Source: Cupriavidus agavae (GTDB taxonomy: Bacteria; Pseudomonadota; Gammaproteobacteria; Burkholderiales; Burkholderiaceae). Taken from it: a stretch of 64,000 bases of DNA. Where the stretch lies: contig NZ_SGXM01000005.1 of NCBI RefSeq assembly GCF_004217045.1, forward strand, positions 186,001-250,000, written 5' to 3'. Position numbers and translations under genes: made by a program. A model generated the notes under the pieces. It did no database searches, was not told the origin of the DNA, and saw only the letters and a program-made list of their open reading frames with translations. This document shows positions 48,363-58,100 of the stretch, piece after piece (the first letter of the stretch is position 1; every line of letters begins with the position of its first letter).

Positions 48363-49034
48363 TCAGGCCAGCCGTTCCCCGAGCCAGCGGCCGATGTCCT
48401 GGATCTCTTCCATGCAGACCGAATGTGGCATCCGGTACGTGTGCCAGGCCACGGGCTGGCCCTGCGCGGTCAGGTAGTCCCGTGCACGGGTGCCCAGCGT
48501 CAGCGGCACGACTTCGTCCTCGGTGCCGTGGGCGGCGAAGACCGGCGTGCTGGCATTGGCGGGCGCGGCGCTGGCCGCGATCAGCGCGGTGGACGGAATG
48601 TACGTGGACAAGGCAATCACGCCAGCCAGCGTGTCGGGATGCGTGAGCGCCGTGGTGTAGGCAATGGCACCGCCCTGCGAGAAGCCGGCCAGCACGATGC
48701 GGCTGGTGGCAATGCCGCGCGCGTTCTCACGGGCGATCAGGGCGCGGATTGCTTCGCAGGACTGGCGGATGCCCGCCTCGTCGGCCTGCCGGCCGGCTTC
48801 GTCGAGCGAGTAGATGTCGTACCAGGCGGGCATGACGTAGCCGCCGTTGCAGGTGACCGGAATGGCCGGGGCGTGCGGAAAGATGAAGCGGACGGCCGGT
48901 GCATCGGGCAGGCCCAGCTCCGGTACCACGGGCACGAAATCGCTGCCGTCGGCGCCCAGGCCATGCATCCAGATGACGGCGTACGCCGGATTCGGCGCGG
49001 TTTCGATTTCGATCGCGGGCAGCAGGTTGCTCAT
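48363..49034 (-). CDS. Carboxylesterase / phospholipase of the Est family
   Basis: 223-aa alpha/beta hydrolase of the bacterial carboxylesterase (YpfH/Est-like, PF02230) type: W-M-H-G-L-G-A-D-G-S-D near the start, nucleophile G-F-S-Q-G-G, Asp in H-G-T-E-D-E-V-V-P and His in M-P-H-S-V. ATG 49034 has AGGA about 8 nt upstream. Substrate not determinable; broad acyl esterase likely. Confidence 0.9.
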   Translation of the reverse strand: MSNLLPAIEIETAPNPAYAVIWMHGLGADGSDFVPVVPELGLPDAPAVRFIFPHAPAIPVTCNGGYVMPAWYDIYSLDEAGRQADEAGIRQSCEAIRALIARENARGIATSRIVLAGFSQGGAIAYTTALTHPDTLAGVIALSTYIPSTALIAASAAPANASTPVFAAHGTEDEVVPLTLGTRARDYLTAQGQPVAWHTYRMPHSVCMEEIQDIGRWLGERLA

Positions 49035-49072
49035 GGCCGGTCCTGGAGGGGCAGAAAGGGCGGCCAGTATCG

Positions 49073-49096
49073 CACAGGCCCCGGGCGGGGCCTGTG
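49073..49096. repeat. 10-bp perfect hairpin between 99-aa and esterase genes
   Basis: CACAGGCCCC, loop GGGC, GGGGCCTGTG. No T tract follows on the minus strand, so it is a weak or Rho-assisted terminator, or a transcript-stabilising hairpin. Confidence 0.55.
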
Positions 49097-49123
49097 GCAT
49101 CGATGCCTGTCAGTCAGGCCGCA

Positions 49124-49423
49124 TCAGGCGGCGGTGGGAACAATCGTTGCCAGGCCCGGCGCGGAGCGGGTGGGCTGCGGCGCGTGCAGGGTTGGCGTGG
49201 ACGGTGCCGGGGGCAGGGCAGTGCGCCGGTCGGCCACGCCTTCCACACCCACGGTACCCACTTCCTCGAGGAAGGCGATCATGTTGCGGTAATAATCGAC
49301 TTGCATCTGCGCTTCCAGCAGGCGGCGTTCTGCCTGGAAAAGCGTCAGCCTCATGTCTTGCAGTTCCTTTTCAGCGATCTTCTCGGGCGTCGGCGGACTG
49401 AACAAGTTTGCAAGCGAACGCAT
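49124..49423 (-). CDS. 99-aa coiled-coil protein of unknown function
   Basis: Starts at ATG 49423 with GGGAGGT 7 nt upstream. Residues about 12-55 form a long charged helix (K-I-A-E-K-E-L-Q-D-M-R-L-T-L-F-Q-A-E-R-R) likely to be coiled coil; the C-terminal 45 residues are Pro/Ala/Thr-rich and disordered. No family recognised. The frame also opens at 49462, but 49423 has the ribosome site. Confidence 0.75.
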   Translation of the reverse strand: MRSLANLFSPPTPEKIAEKELQDMRLTLFQAERRLLEAQMQVDYYRNMIAFLEEVGTVGVEGVADRRTALPPAPSTPTLHAPQPTRSAPGLATIVPTAA

Positions 49424-49500
49424 GGCATATACCTCCCGGGGCTGTCTACGGCGGTGATTCATTCGGTTGTGTGCGCCATGCGGTCAAATATAGACGATTC

Positions 49501-49639
49501 GGGGAAAGGTACACGATGGGTCACCATGGACGATGTGGGGTCCCCCACAGGACCGATTGCCGCGCGCGCGCAGGTGAGGTAGATTGACCGCCCATCAGGC
49601 CGGGTCTGGCAATGCGCCGCACCCGGCCTTGTCTTTTTT
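49501..49639 (+). ncRNA. Candidate small RNA with its own promoter and terminator
   Basis: A plus-strand hairpin (AGGCCGGGT ... ACCCGGCCT, 9-bp stem) followed by TGTCTTTTTT ends near 49639, yet no plus-strand gene precedes it. About 140 nt upstream are TTGTGT (49467-49472) and TATAGA (49489-49494) with a 16-nt spacer. The simplest reading is a ~140-nt non-coding transcript. There is no known homologue I can name. Confidence 0.4.
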
Positions 49640-49658
49640 ACATTCGCGCGCCCGGCGC

Positions 49659-49735
49659 TTTTGCCGATTGTGGTCAAAGGTGCCGTTTGCGCCGCAATGC
49701 GGCGCGCTGCAGCGCGAATTCTCCCATCGGCAAAA
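49659..49735. other. Structured element upstream of the exported cobN paralogue
   Basis: Outer arms TTTTGCCGAT and ATCGGCAAAA enclose a 7-bp hairpin (GCGCCGC/GCGGCGC, 49689-49705) and the 12-bp palindrome GCGCTGCAGCGC (49704-49715). It could be a multi-branched RNA. It does not show the conserved core of a cobalamin riboswitch. Confidence 0.4.
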
Positions 49736-49883
49736 AAACCACATGCCCACTGTCCGGAATGCGGTGGGGCTGGCTGCGTTCCGCACACGCGTTTGAAATC
49801 GGTCGCACGACGGGGCGTGGGCCGGAAGCTGGCCGGCGATCCTGGGCCGCTTCAGGCGGGGCGGGTAGAATCTGCCGCGCGCC

Positions 49884-52800
49884 GTGCCGCGCGCCTCTCA
49901 CGCCCCCCCAAGCCTCTTCGCCCGCTTCGTGCCTCCGCTCCCCGCCAAACTCGTCCGCCCGCTGTGGCGCCTCGCTTTCCTCGCATGGCTGGCGTGCGTC
50001 GTGCTCGGGCTGCCCCACGCGCAGGCGGCGCCGGTCCGCGTGCTCGTGATGACCTCGCAGGGCCACCTGCTGCCAGCGGCCGAAGCCGCGTTCCGCGCGG
50101 CGCATGGCGATGGCGTGGCGGCCTTCACGTTCACGGCCGGCGTGCCCGATGCCGCCACGGTGGCGCGTGCCGATGTCATTGCCGCGTGGTTCGTGCCTGC
50201 GGGCACGCTGCGGCAGAGCGCGCCCGCCGTGCGGCAGGCGCAGGCCCGTGGCGCGCTGGTGTTTGCCGCGCCGGCGCAGAATGCCGAGGACGCGTGGGGT
50301 ATCCGCATCGATGCCGCCGCGAATGCGCAACTCCAGCCGTATTGGGACAACGGGGGCGTCGACAACCTGGCCGCGGCGCTGGCGTGGCTCGTGGCGGCCA
50401 GCCAGCGTGCCGCAGGAGCGCCGCCCCTCGCGGTGCCGCCGCTGCGTGCCGCGCCTGCGGCCGGCATCTACCATCCCCGCGCGGCGCAGGCGTTCACGTC
50501 GCTGGCCGACTACCTGCACTGGTACCGCGCCGCGCGGCAGGTGCCCGCCAATGCGCCACTGGTGGGCATCTCGTTCTATGCCACGAGCTATCGCCAGCGC
50601 GACCTCGCCCATATCGATGCGCTGGTCGATGCGCTGGAGCGGCAGGGCATTGGCGCGGTGCCGGTGTTCGGCTGGCCGGTTTCGTCGCTCGACGCGCTGC
50701 TGACCGTCGATGGCGCCACGCCGCTGCGCGTCTTGCTGGCGCTGAACCTGACGATTCCGCGCGCCCAGGACAAGGACTGGCTGGCGCGCCACGGGCTGCA
50801 TGCGATCAACCTCGTCGCCACGCGCGACAGTGCGGCGGCATGGCAGGCCGATGTGCGCGGCATCGCGGGCGAGCGACTGCCGCTGCTGCTGACGGCGCCC
50901 GAGCGCAGCGGTGCCACCGAGCCGATCCTGTTCGCCACGCAGGAGCCGCATGACGGCGCCCGCGCCAGTGCCGCGGTGCCCGAGCGGGTGGCGGCGGTGG
51001 TGGCCCGCGTCCAACGCTGGATCGCGCTGCAGGACAAGCCCGCCGCGCGCAAGCACGTGGCGGTGCTCTACTACAACAACCCGCCCGGGCGCGGCAACAT
51101 CGGCGCCAGCTACCTGGCCACGCTGCCCACGCTGACCCAGATCCTCGCGCGGCTGCGCGCCGCCGGCTACGCCACGGGCGACGCCTTGCCCGATACCGCC
51201 GCGCTGGCTGCCCTGCTCGATGCGAACGGGCGCAACATCGAAACCTGGTCGCCGGGCGAACTCGACCGCATGGTGCGCGCCGGCCGCGTCAAGCTGGTGC
51301 CGATGGCGCAGTACCGGCGCTGGTTCGACGCGTTGCCGCCCACGTTCCGGCAGCAGGTGCTGCGCGCCTGGGGGCCGCCCGAGCGCAACCCGCTGATGCT
51401 CGCCCGCGATGCCCACGGCGAGCCCGCGTTCGTGGTGCCGGGGCTGTTCTTCGGCAATGTGTTCGTCGGCCCCCAGCCGCTGCGCTCCACGTTCGCGCGG
51501 GCCATGGATGACGCCCACGACACCATCACGCCGCCGCCGCATTCCTACGTGGCCGCCTACCTCTGGTATCGCCACGCGTTCGGTGCCGATGCCGTGATGC
51601 ACGTGGGCCGCCACGGCACGCTGGAATGGCTGCCCGGCAAGCAGGTGGCCCAGTCTGGCGACGATGCCTCGGAGGTCCTGCTCGGCGACCTGCCGAACGT
51701 CTACCTCTACATCCAGGACGGCGGCGGCGAGGCGATTCAGGCCAGGCGCCGCAGTGCCGCCGTGCTGGTCAGCCATCTCTCGCCGCTGCTGGCCAGCGCG
51801 GGGCAGCCGCCGGTGCTGGCGGCGCTGGACGAAGCCGTCGAGCAGGCCGAGGCCACGCGCGACAGCGCGCCGGAACTGTCGGCGCAATACCGCAGGCAGG
51901 CCATCGCGCAGATGCGCGCGCAGCGGCTCGACCAGCAACTCGGGCTCGACGCCAACGCGCCGTGGGAGCAGGTCGAGCCGGTGCTCCACGCCTTCCTGCA
52001 CAAGGTCGAGGCCGAGCCGATGCCGCTGGGCATCCACGCGCTTGGCCAGATGCCGGAGGCGGCCGATCAGGCCGATGCGCTGGCGCTGATGCTCGGCGCC
52101 CAGGTACGCGCGGCCCCGGCGACGCTGCGCGAGTGGGCCGAGGCGCTGGTGGCCGGCCGCGACCCCGCCGCGCCGGACGAGCCTGCGCGGCGCGCGCTGG
52201 CCGCGGGGCGCCAATGGCTGGCGGACCTGCGCGCCTCGCCCGGCGCGGAGGTCGAGGCACTGGTGACGGCGCTGTCCGGCCGCTACCTGCCCACCGGCCC
52301 GCTCGGCGACCCCGTGCGCGTGCCGGACAGCCTGCCCACCGGGCGCAACCTCCATGCCTTCGATGGCGCGAAGATCCCGACGCGCGCCGCGTGGGCGCTC
52401 GGCAAGACCATGGCCGGGCAGACGCTGGCGCGCTACCGCGACCAGCGCGGACAGTGGCCCGAATCGGTGTCGATGGTGCTCTGGTATGGCGAAACCGAGC
52501 GGCACCAGGGCGCCATGGAGGCCGAGGCGCTGTACCTGATGGGCGTCGAGCCGGTCTGGAACGCACGCGGCGACGTGGAGGACGTGCGCCTGATCCCCGA
52601 CGCCGAACTGGGCCGGCCGCGCGTCAACGTGCTGCTGACCACATCGGGCATCTACCGTGACGGTTTCGGCGACAAGATCGCCCTGCTCGACAAGGCCGCG
52701 CGGCTGGCCGCCGCTGCCGGAGAAAATGCAATTAGCCGCCAGGATCGGGCCGTGACAGCGGAGTTGGTCCGGCAGGGCGTGGCCCCCGACGCCGCCAGCA

Positions 52801-53882
52801 GGCTGGCGCGGGCACGCGTGTTCGCCGCGAAGCCCGGCAACTACGCAATCGGCGTGCAGCAGATGGTGGAGCAGAGCCGCGACGCACAGGGCGCGCCCGA
52901 TGCCGTGGCTCGCCAGTACCTGCGCTACATGAACTTCGCGTACTCCGCCGAAGGGTGGGGCGAGACGGCGCCCGCCGCGCTGGCCAGCCACCTGAAATCG
53001 AACCAGGCGGTGCTGTTCTCGCGCACGAGCACGCTCTACGGGGCGCTCGACAATGACGACACCTACCAGTACGCCGGCGGCCTGACCGCCGCCACCCGCG
53101 CGGTCACCGGCAGTGCGCCGCCGCTCTGGCTGCACAACCTGCGCCGCGCCGGCGATACCCAGACCGTCGATGCCCGCACATGGCTCGCCACCGAACTCAA
53201 CGCCCGCCAGTGGAACCCGAAATGGCTCGCGGCGATGCAACGGTCCGGCTATGCCGGCGCCCGCGAGATGTACCGGGAGGTGGAGCACCTGTACGGGTTC
53301 CAGGCCACCGTGCCGGAGCAGACGCCGGGTGCCTTCTGGCAGCGCACCTACGATGTCTACGTGGCCGACAAGCTCGGCCTCGGCATGCGCGCCTTCTTCC
53401 GCGACGCCAATCCGCACGCCCGGCAGGGCATTCTGGCGCGCCTGCTCGAAGTGGACCGGCAGGGCAGCTACCGCTTCACCGACGCCGAACGCCGCGCGCT
53501 GCTGCGCCAGTACGCGGAAAGCGTGCGGCGCGACGGGTTGTCGTGCACGGCCAATACCTGTGGCAACCCGGCGCTGATGGCGCATATCGCACGCAGCGGC
53601 CGGGCCGCCGGCGTGGACCTGAAGGCCGTGGGCCGCGCGCTGGCGGATGCGGTGGTGGCGCCGGGACGAGGAGCGCCGGAGGTGCGGGCGGAGAGGCCGG
53701 AGCAAGGTCTGCCGCCGCCGGCTCCGGCCCCCCAGCCGTCGCAGACGGTAACCGGGCAGCGGCTGACGCCACGCGCACAACCGAGCGGTCCGGCCCACAC
53801 CAGCCACGCGTGGCTGGCGGCGGCGCTGGCGCTGCTGGCGGTCGGGTCCGGGGCATGGGTGGCGTGGCGGCGACGGACGTAG
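49884..53882 (+). CDS. Exported, membrane-anchored CobN-family protein
   Basis: 1332-aa CobN/Mg-chelatase H-family protein with an N-terminal signal peptide (L-A-F-L-A-W-L-A-C-V-V-L-G-L-P-H-A-Q-A-A) and a C-terminal transmembrane helix plus W-R-R-R-T tail, so the large domain should face the periplasm. The core carries family motifs such as H-V-G-R-H-G-T-L-E-W-L-P-G-K and L-P-T-G-R-N. It is a paralogue of the cytoplasmic CobN at 55123-58917. Its role could be metal insertion into, or binding of, a scavenged corrinoid outside the cytoplasm, but this is a guess. The GTG start at 49884 has no clear ribosome site; GTG 49929 would give a shorter signal peptide. Confidence 0.85.
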   Translation: MPRASHAPPSLFARFVPPLPAKLVRPLWRLAFLAWLACVVLGLPHAQAAPVRVLVMTSQGHLLPAAEAAFRAAHGDGVAAFTFTAGVPDAATVARADVIAAWFVPAGTLRQSAPAVRQAQARGALVFAAPAQNAEDAWGIRIDAAANAQLQPYWDNGGVDNLAAALAWLVAASQRAAGAPPLAVPPLRAAPAAGIYHPRAAQAFTSLADYLHWYRAARQVPANAPLVGISFYATSYRQRDLAHIDALVDALERQGIGAVPVFGWPVSSLDALLTVDGATPLRVLLALNLTIPRAQDKDWLARHGLHAINLVATRDSAAAWQADVRGIAGERLPLLLTAPERSGATEPILFATQEPHDGARASAAVPERVAAVVARVQRWIALQDKPAARKHVAVLYYNNPPGRGNIGASYLATLPTLTQILARLRAAGYATGDALPDTAALAALLDANGRNIETWSPGELDRMVRAGRVKLVPMAQYRRWFDALPPTFRQQVLRAWGPPERNPLMLARDAHGEPAFVVPGLFFGNVFVGPQPLRSTFARAMDDAHDTITPPPHSYVAAYLWYRHAFGADAVMHVGRHGTLEWLPGKQVAQSGDDASEVLLGDLPNVYLYIQDGGGEAIQARRRSAAVLVSHLSPLLASAGQPPVLAALDEAVEQAEATRDSAPELSAQYRRQAIAQMRAQRLDQQLGLDANAPWEQVEPVLHAFLHKVEAEPMPLGIHALGQMPEAADQADALALMLGAQVRAAPATLREWAEALVAGRDPAAPDEPARRALAAGRQWLADLRASPGAEVEALVTALSGRYLPTGPLGDPVRVPDSLPTGRNLHAFDGAKIPTRAAWALGKTMAGQTLARYRDQRGQWPESVSMVLWYGETERHQGAMEAEALYLMGVEPVWNARGDVEDVRLIPDAELGRPRVNVLLTTSGIYRDGFGDKIALLDKAARLAAAAGENAISRQDRAVTAELVRQGVAPDAASRLARARVFAAKPGNYAIGVQQMVEQSRDAQGAPDAVARQYLRYMNFAYSAEGWGETAPAALASHLKSNQAVLFSRTSTLYGALDNDDTYQYAGGLTAATRAVTGSAPPLWLHNLRRAGDTQTVDARTWLATELNARQWNPKWLAAMQRSGYAGAREMYREVEHLYGFQATVPEQTPGAFWQRTYDVYVADKLGLGMRAFFRDANPHARQGILARLLEVDRQGSYRFTDAERRALLRQYAESVRRDGLSCTANTCGNPALMAHIARSGRAAGVDLKAVGRALADAVVAPGRGAPEVRAERPEQGLPPPAPAPQPSQTVTGQRLTPRAQPSGPAHTSHAWLAAALALLAVGSGAWVAWRRRT

Positions 53883-53900
53883 GAGCCCTTGGTCGTTGCT

Positions 53901-53924
53901 CCCTCTCCTGCTTGCGGGAGAGGG
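53901..53924. repeat. REP-like hairpin copy 2
   Basis: CCCTCTCCTGC, loop TT, GCGGGAGAGGG (one G-T pair). Same core as 37404-37430. It lies between the exported CobN gene and cobW. Confidence 0.65.
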
Positions 53925-54060
53925 GCCGGGGAGAGGGCCAGGCGGTTCAAATTGCCACAAGTCGGCAAGCGGACCCTCCAGCCCTCACAACCCCCCCAAA
54001 TGGACAGCCATCCCCAACCCCCGTATCCTGATCGCCTTCGCAAAACCACCTGCCATCCGC

Positions 54061-55119
54061 ATGCAAACCACCAAGATTCCGGCCACCGTCGTCACGGGCT
54101 TTCTCGGTAGCGGCAAGACCACCTTGCTGCGCCATATCCTGGAAAACGCCAACGGCCGCCGCATCGCGGTCATCGTCAACGAGTTCGGCGAACTCGGCAT
54201 CGACGGGGAGATCCTGAAGGGCTGCGGCATCGGCTGCGACGACGCCGGCGAGCCCACCGGACAGCTTTACGAACTGGCCAACGGCTGCCTGTGCTGCACG
54301 GTGCAGGAGGAGTTCTACCCGGTCATGGAGCAACTGCTGGAGCGGCGCCACCAGATCGACCATGTGCTGATCGAAACCTCGGGCCTGGCGCTGCCGAAAC
54401 CGCTGGTGCAGGCGTTCCACTGGCCGAGCATCCGCAACGCGTTCACGGTGGACGCCGTGGTGACCGTGGTCGACGGTCCGGCCGCCGCCGCCGGCCAGTT
54501 CGCCGCGAATCCTGTGGCGGTCGACGCGCAGCGGCGCGCCGACCCCAATCTCGATCACGAATCGCCGCTGCACGAGCTGTTCGAGGATCAGCTGGCCAGC
54601 GCGGACCTCGTGATCCTGAACAAGACGGACCTGATGGACGCCGCGCAGATCGCCGCCGTCGAGGCGCTGGTGCGCCCGGAGATCCCGGCCGAGGTCAAGA
54701 TCGTGCCCGCACAGGCCGGCAGGCTCGACGTCTCGACGCTGCTGGGCCTGCAGCGCGCCTCAGAAGAAACCATCCACCTGCGCGCCGACCATCACGGCAG
54801 CGACGACCCCGACCACGCCGATCACCATCACGACGAGTTCGACTCGGTGGTGGTGCAGGCCGGCACCGTCGAGCGCGACGCGCTGGTGGCCGCGCTGCAG
54901 AAGCTCGTGGCGGACCACACGATCTACCGCGTCAAGGGTTTCGCCACGCTGCCGGGCAAGGCCATGCGGCTGGTGCTGCACGGCGTGGGCCAGCGCTTCG
55001 ACAGCTACTTCGACCGTCCGTGGCGCGCCGGGGAGTTTCAGGGCACGCGGGTGGTGCTGATCGGGCAGGATCTGGACGGCGCCACGCTGCAGGCGGCGCT
55101 GGACGCGGCGCTGGGCTGA
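54061..55119 (+). CDS. cobW: CobW/COG0523 metal-GTPase
   Basis: 352-aa G3E GTPase: Walker A G13-F-L-G-S-G-K-T20, metal motif N-G-C-L-C-C, N-K-T-D guanine motif and a His/Asp-rich stretch (D-H-H-G-S-D-D-P-D-H-A-D-H-H-H) that probably binds metal. Within a cobN/chlD cluster it is presumably a cobalt chaperone for the chelatase. ATG 54061 has no ribosome site and might be near leaderless (TATCCT at 54024-54029). cobN follows 3 nt after its stop. Confidence 0.92.
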   Translation: MQTTKIPATVVTGFLGSGKTTLLRHILENANGRRIAVIVNEFGELGIDGEILKGCGIGCDDAGEPTGQLYELANGCLCCTVQEEFYPVMEQLLERRHQIDHVLIETSGLALPKPLVQAFHWPSIRNAFTVDAVVTVVDGPAAAAGQFAANPVAVDAQRRADPNLDHESPLHELFEDQLASADLVILNKTDLMDAAQIAAVEALVRPEIPAEVKIVPAQAGRLDVSTLLGLQRASEETIHLRADHHGSDDPDHADHHHDEFDSVVVQAGTVERDALVAALQKLVADHTIYRVKGFATLPGKAMRLVLHGVGQRFDSYFDRPWRAGEFQGTRVVLIGQDLDGATLQAALDAALG

Positions 55120-55122
55120 TCG

Positions 55123-58100
55123 ATGCACCTGCTGTCGACCCGGCCGGGCGGCTTCGTCGAGGACGCCTCGGTCGTACTGCGCATCGAGCAGACGCCGGGC
55201 GACATCGTGGTGCTCAGCGCGGCCGACACCACGCTGGCCTTGCTGGCCGGCGCCGTGCCCGGCCTCGGCAGTGGTTTTCCGAGCGTGCGGCTGGCCAACC
55301 AGATGTACCTGCGCCAGCCGGCGTCGCTCGACCTGTATATCGACGAAGTGCTGCGGCATGCGCGCGTGGTGGTGGTCGATCACCTGGGCGGCGAGAGCGA
55401 CTGGGCGTACGGGCTGGAACGCCTGCCCGAACTCGCCCGCGCCCGGGGCCAGTTGCTGGTGGTGTTCTCGGGCGATCTGGCCGAGGACGACAACCTTGCG
55501 CGGCGCGGCAATGCCCCGGCCGAGCTGTCGCACCAGCTCTGGCGCTATCTGCGCGAGGGCGGCGCGGCCAACGCCGGACAGTTCTTCCGCTGTCTCGCGG
55601 ACCACGCCTTTCCCGATCTGTCCGCCGGCACCGAACCGGCCCTGCCGCCGCAGGTGGTGCCGCAGGCCGCGCTCTATCACCGCGCCCACGGCGTGGCGAC
55701 GGTGCAGGACTGGCAACGCGAATGGGCCGCACGCGGGCTCGATGGCGCGCCCGTGGTGCCGTTGCTGTTCTACCGCTCGCACCTGCAGGCCGGCAACACC
55801 GACGTGTTCGACGCCGTGGCCGACGCGCTGCTCGACGCGGGCCTGTGTCCGCTGCCGCTGGCGGTCAGCTCGCTCAAGGAGCCGCTGTGCCGCGAGGTGC
55901 TGCAGCGGCTGTGCGATGACCTGCCCGTCGCGCTCGTGCTCAACACCACGGCCTTTGCCGTGGCGTCGCTGGACAGCGCGGGCGAGGCCGACGCGCCGCT
56001 GGCCGGCGACGCCCCGGTGCTGCAGGTGATCCTGAGCGGCGGCAACCGCGAGGACTGGCTGGCCGACGCGCAGGGCCTGAGCACGCGCGACGTGGCCATG
56101 CACGTGGCGCTGCCCGAGGTCGACGGCCGCATCATCACGCGCGCCATCAGCTTCAAGGGGCTGGCGTGGCGCTGCCCGCACACGCAGGTCGACGTGGTGC
56201 GCTACCAGCCCGATCCGGAGCGGGTGCGCTTTGTGGTCGAACTGGCGCGGCGCTGGTGCCGGCTGCGCACGCTGCCCGCCGCCCAAAAGCGCGTGGCGCT
56301 GATCCTGGCCAACTATCCGGCCAGCGAGGGCCGCATCGGCAACGGGGTGGGGCTCGACACTCCGGCTTCGGTCGTGCGCATCCTGCAACGGCTGGGCGAG
56401 GAGGGCTTTGCCCTCGGCCCGCTGCCGGCCGATGGCGACGCGCTGCTGCGCGGCCTGACGCGCGGCGTGACCAACGACCTCGGCCAGCACGCGTGGCGCC
56501 CGGCGTTCCAGAGCCTGTCCATGGCCGACTACCTGTCGTGGTTCGACCAACTGCCGCAGGCCAGCCGCGACGCGATTGCCGCGCGCTGGGGCGCGCCCGA
56601 GGCCGACCCGATGGTGCGCGATGGCCGCTTCATGATCGCGGGCGTGCGCACCGGCAACGTCTTCGTCGGCATCCAGCCGGCGCGTGCCTACGGCGTGGAC
56701 GGCCACGCGAGCTACCACGACGCGGAGCTGGTGCCGCCGCACGGCTACCTCGCGTTCTATTTCTGGCTGCGCCACGTGTTCGGCATCGACGCCGTGGTGC
56801 ACGTGGGCAAGCACGGCAATCTGGAATGGCTGCCCGGCAAGAGCGTGGCGCTGGCGGCCAGTTGCTGGCCCGACGCCATCCTGGGGCCGACACCGCATCT
56901 CTACCCCTTCATCGTCAACGATCCCGGCGAGGGCGCGCAGGCCAAGCGCCGCGCGCAGGCCGTGATCGTCGACCACCTGATGCCACCGCTGACGCGTGCC
57001 GAAAACTACGGGCCGCTGCAGGACCTGGAGCGCCAGGTGGACGAGTACTACGAGGCGCTGACCGTCGATCCGCGCCGGGCGAAGCTGTTGCGCCGCGAGA
57101 TCCTGCAGTCCATCGTCGGCCAGCAACTGCATCGGGAACTGGGGCTCGACGCGCCGGCAAGCAACGACGACGAGGACGCGCTGCTGAACCGCACCGACGC
57201 ATGGCTGTGCGAGCTCAAGGAGTCGCAGATCCGTGACGGCCTGCACGTGTTCGGCGAGTCCCCCACGGGCCGGCAGCGCCGCGACACGCTGGCGGCGCTG
57301 GCGCGCTTTCCGGTCGGAGACGGGGCCGATGGCAGGGCCGGGCTGCTGGGGGCGCTTGCGGCCGATCTGTCGCTGGGCTTCGATCCGCTCGACGCCGACT
57401 GGGCCGCCCCGTGGACCGGCCCGCGTCCCGCCGTGCTGGCCGAACTCGACAGCGGCCCGTGGCGGCACTGCGGCGATACGCGCGAGCGGCTGGAATTGCT
57501 GGCGTTGCGGCTGCTCGATGACGACGCGGCGCCGCCGGCCATGCCGCAGGCCGCCGCCGTGCTTGCGCGGCTGCGCGGCGAGGTGGCGCCGCGCCTGGAC
57601 GCGTGCGGCCCGCAGGAACTGGCCCAACTGGCCCACGGCCTGGATGGCCGCTTCGTGCCGCCCGGCCCGAGCGGCGCGCCATCGCGCGGGCGGCCCGACG
57701 TACTGCCCACCGGGCGCAATTTCTACTCGGTCGATACGCGCGCCGTGCCGACCCGCACCGCGTGGACGCTGGGGCTGCGCTCGGCCAGCCAACTGATCGA
57801 GCGGCACCTGCAGGAGCATGGCGAGTATCCGCGGGCCGTGGGCCTGTCTGTCTGGGGCACGGCCACGATGCGCACCGGCGGCGACGATATCGCGCAGGCC
57901 ATGGCGCTGCTCGGCGTGCGGCCCAAGTGGGCGCCCGGCAGCCACCGCGTGGTGGATTTCGAGATCCTGCCGATGGCGATCTTCGACCGCCCGCGCGTGG
58001 ACGTGACGCTGCGCGTGTCGGGGTTCTTCCGCGACGCGTTCGCCAACCTCGTGGCGCTGTTCGACGCCGCCGTGCGCGCCGTGGCCGCCCTTGACGAGCC

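Noticed and set aside
49650..49883. Cobalamin riboswitch upstream of cobN
   Set aside because: The region contains GC-rich hairpins and a CCCACTGT-like run, but the conserved core (GGGAA and CCGGTG blocks, B12 box) could not be traced on either strand.
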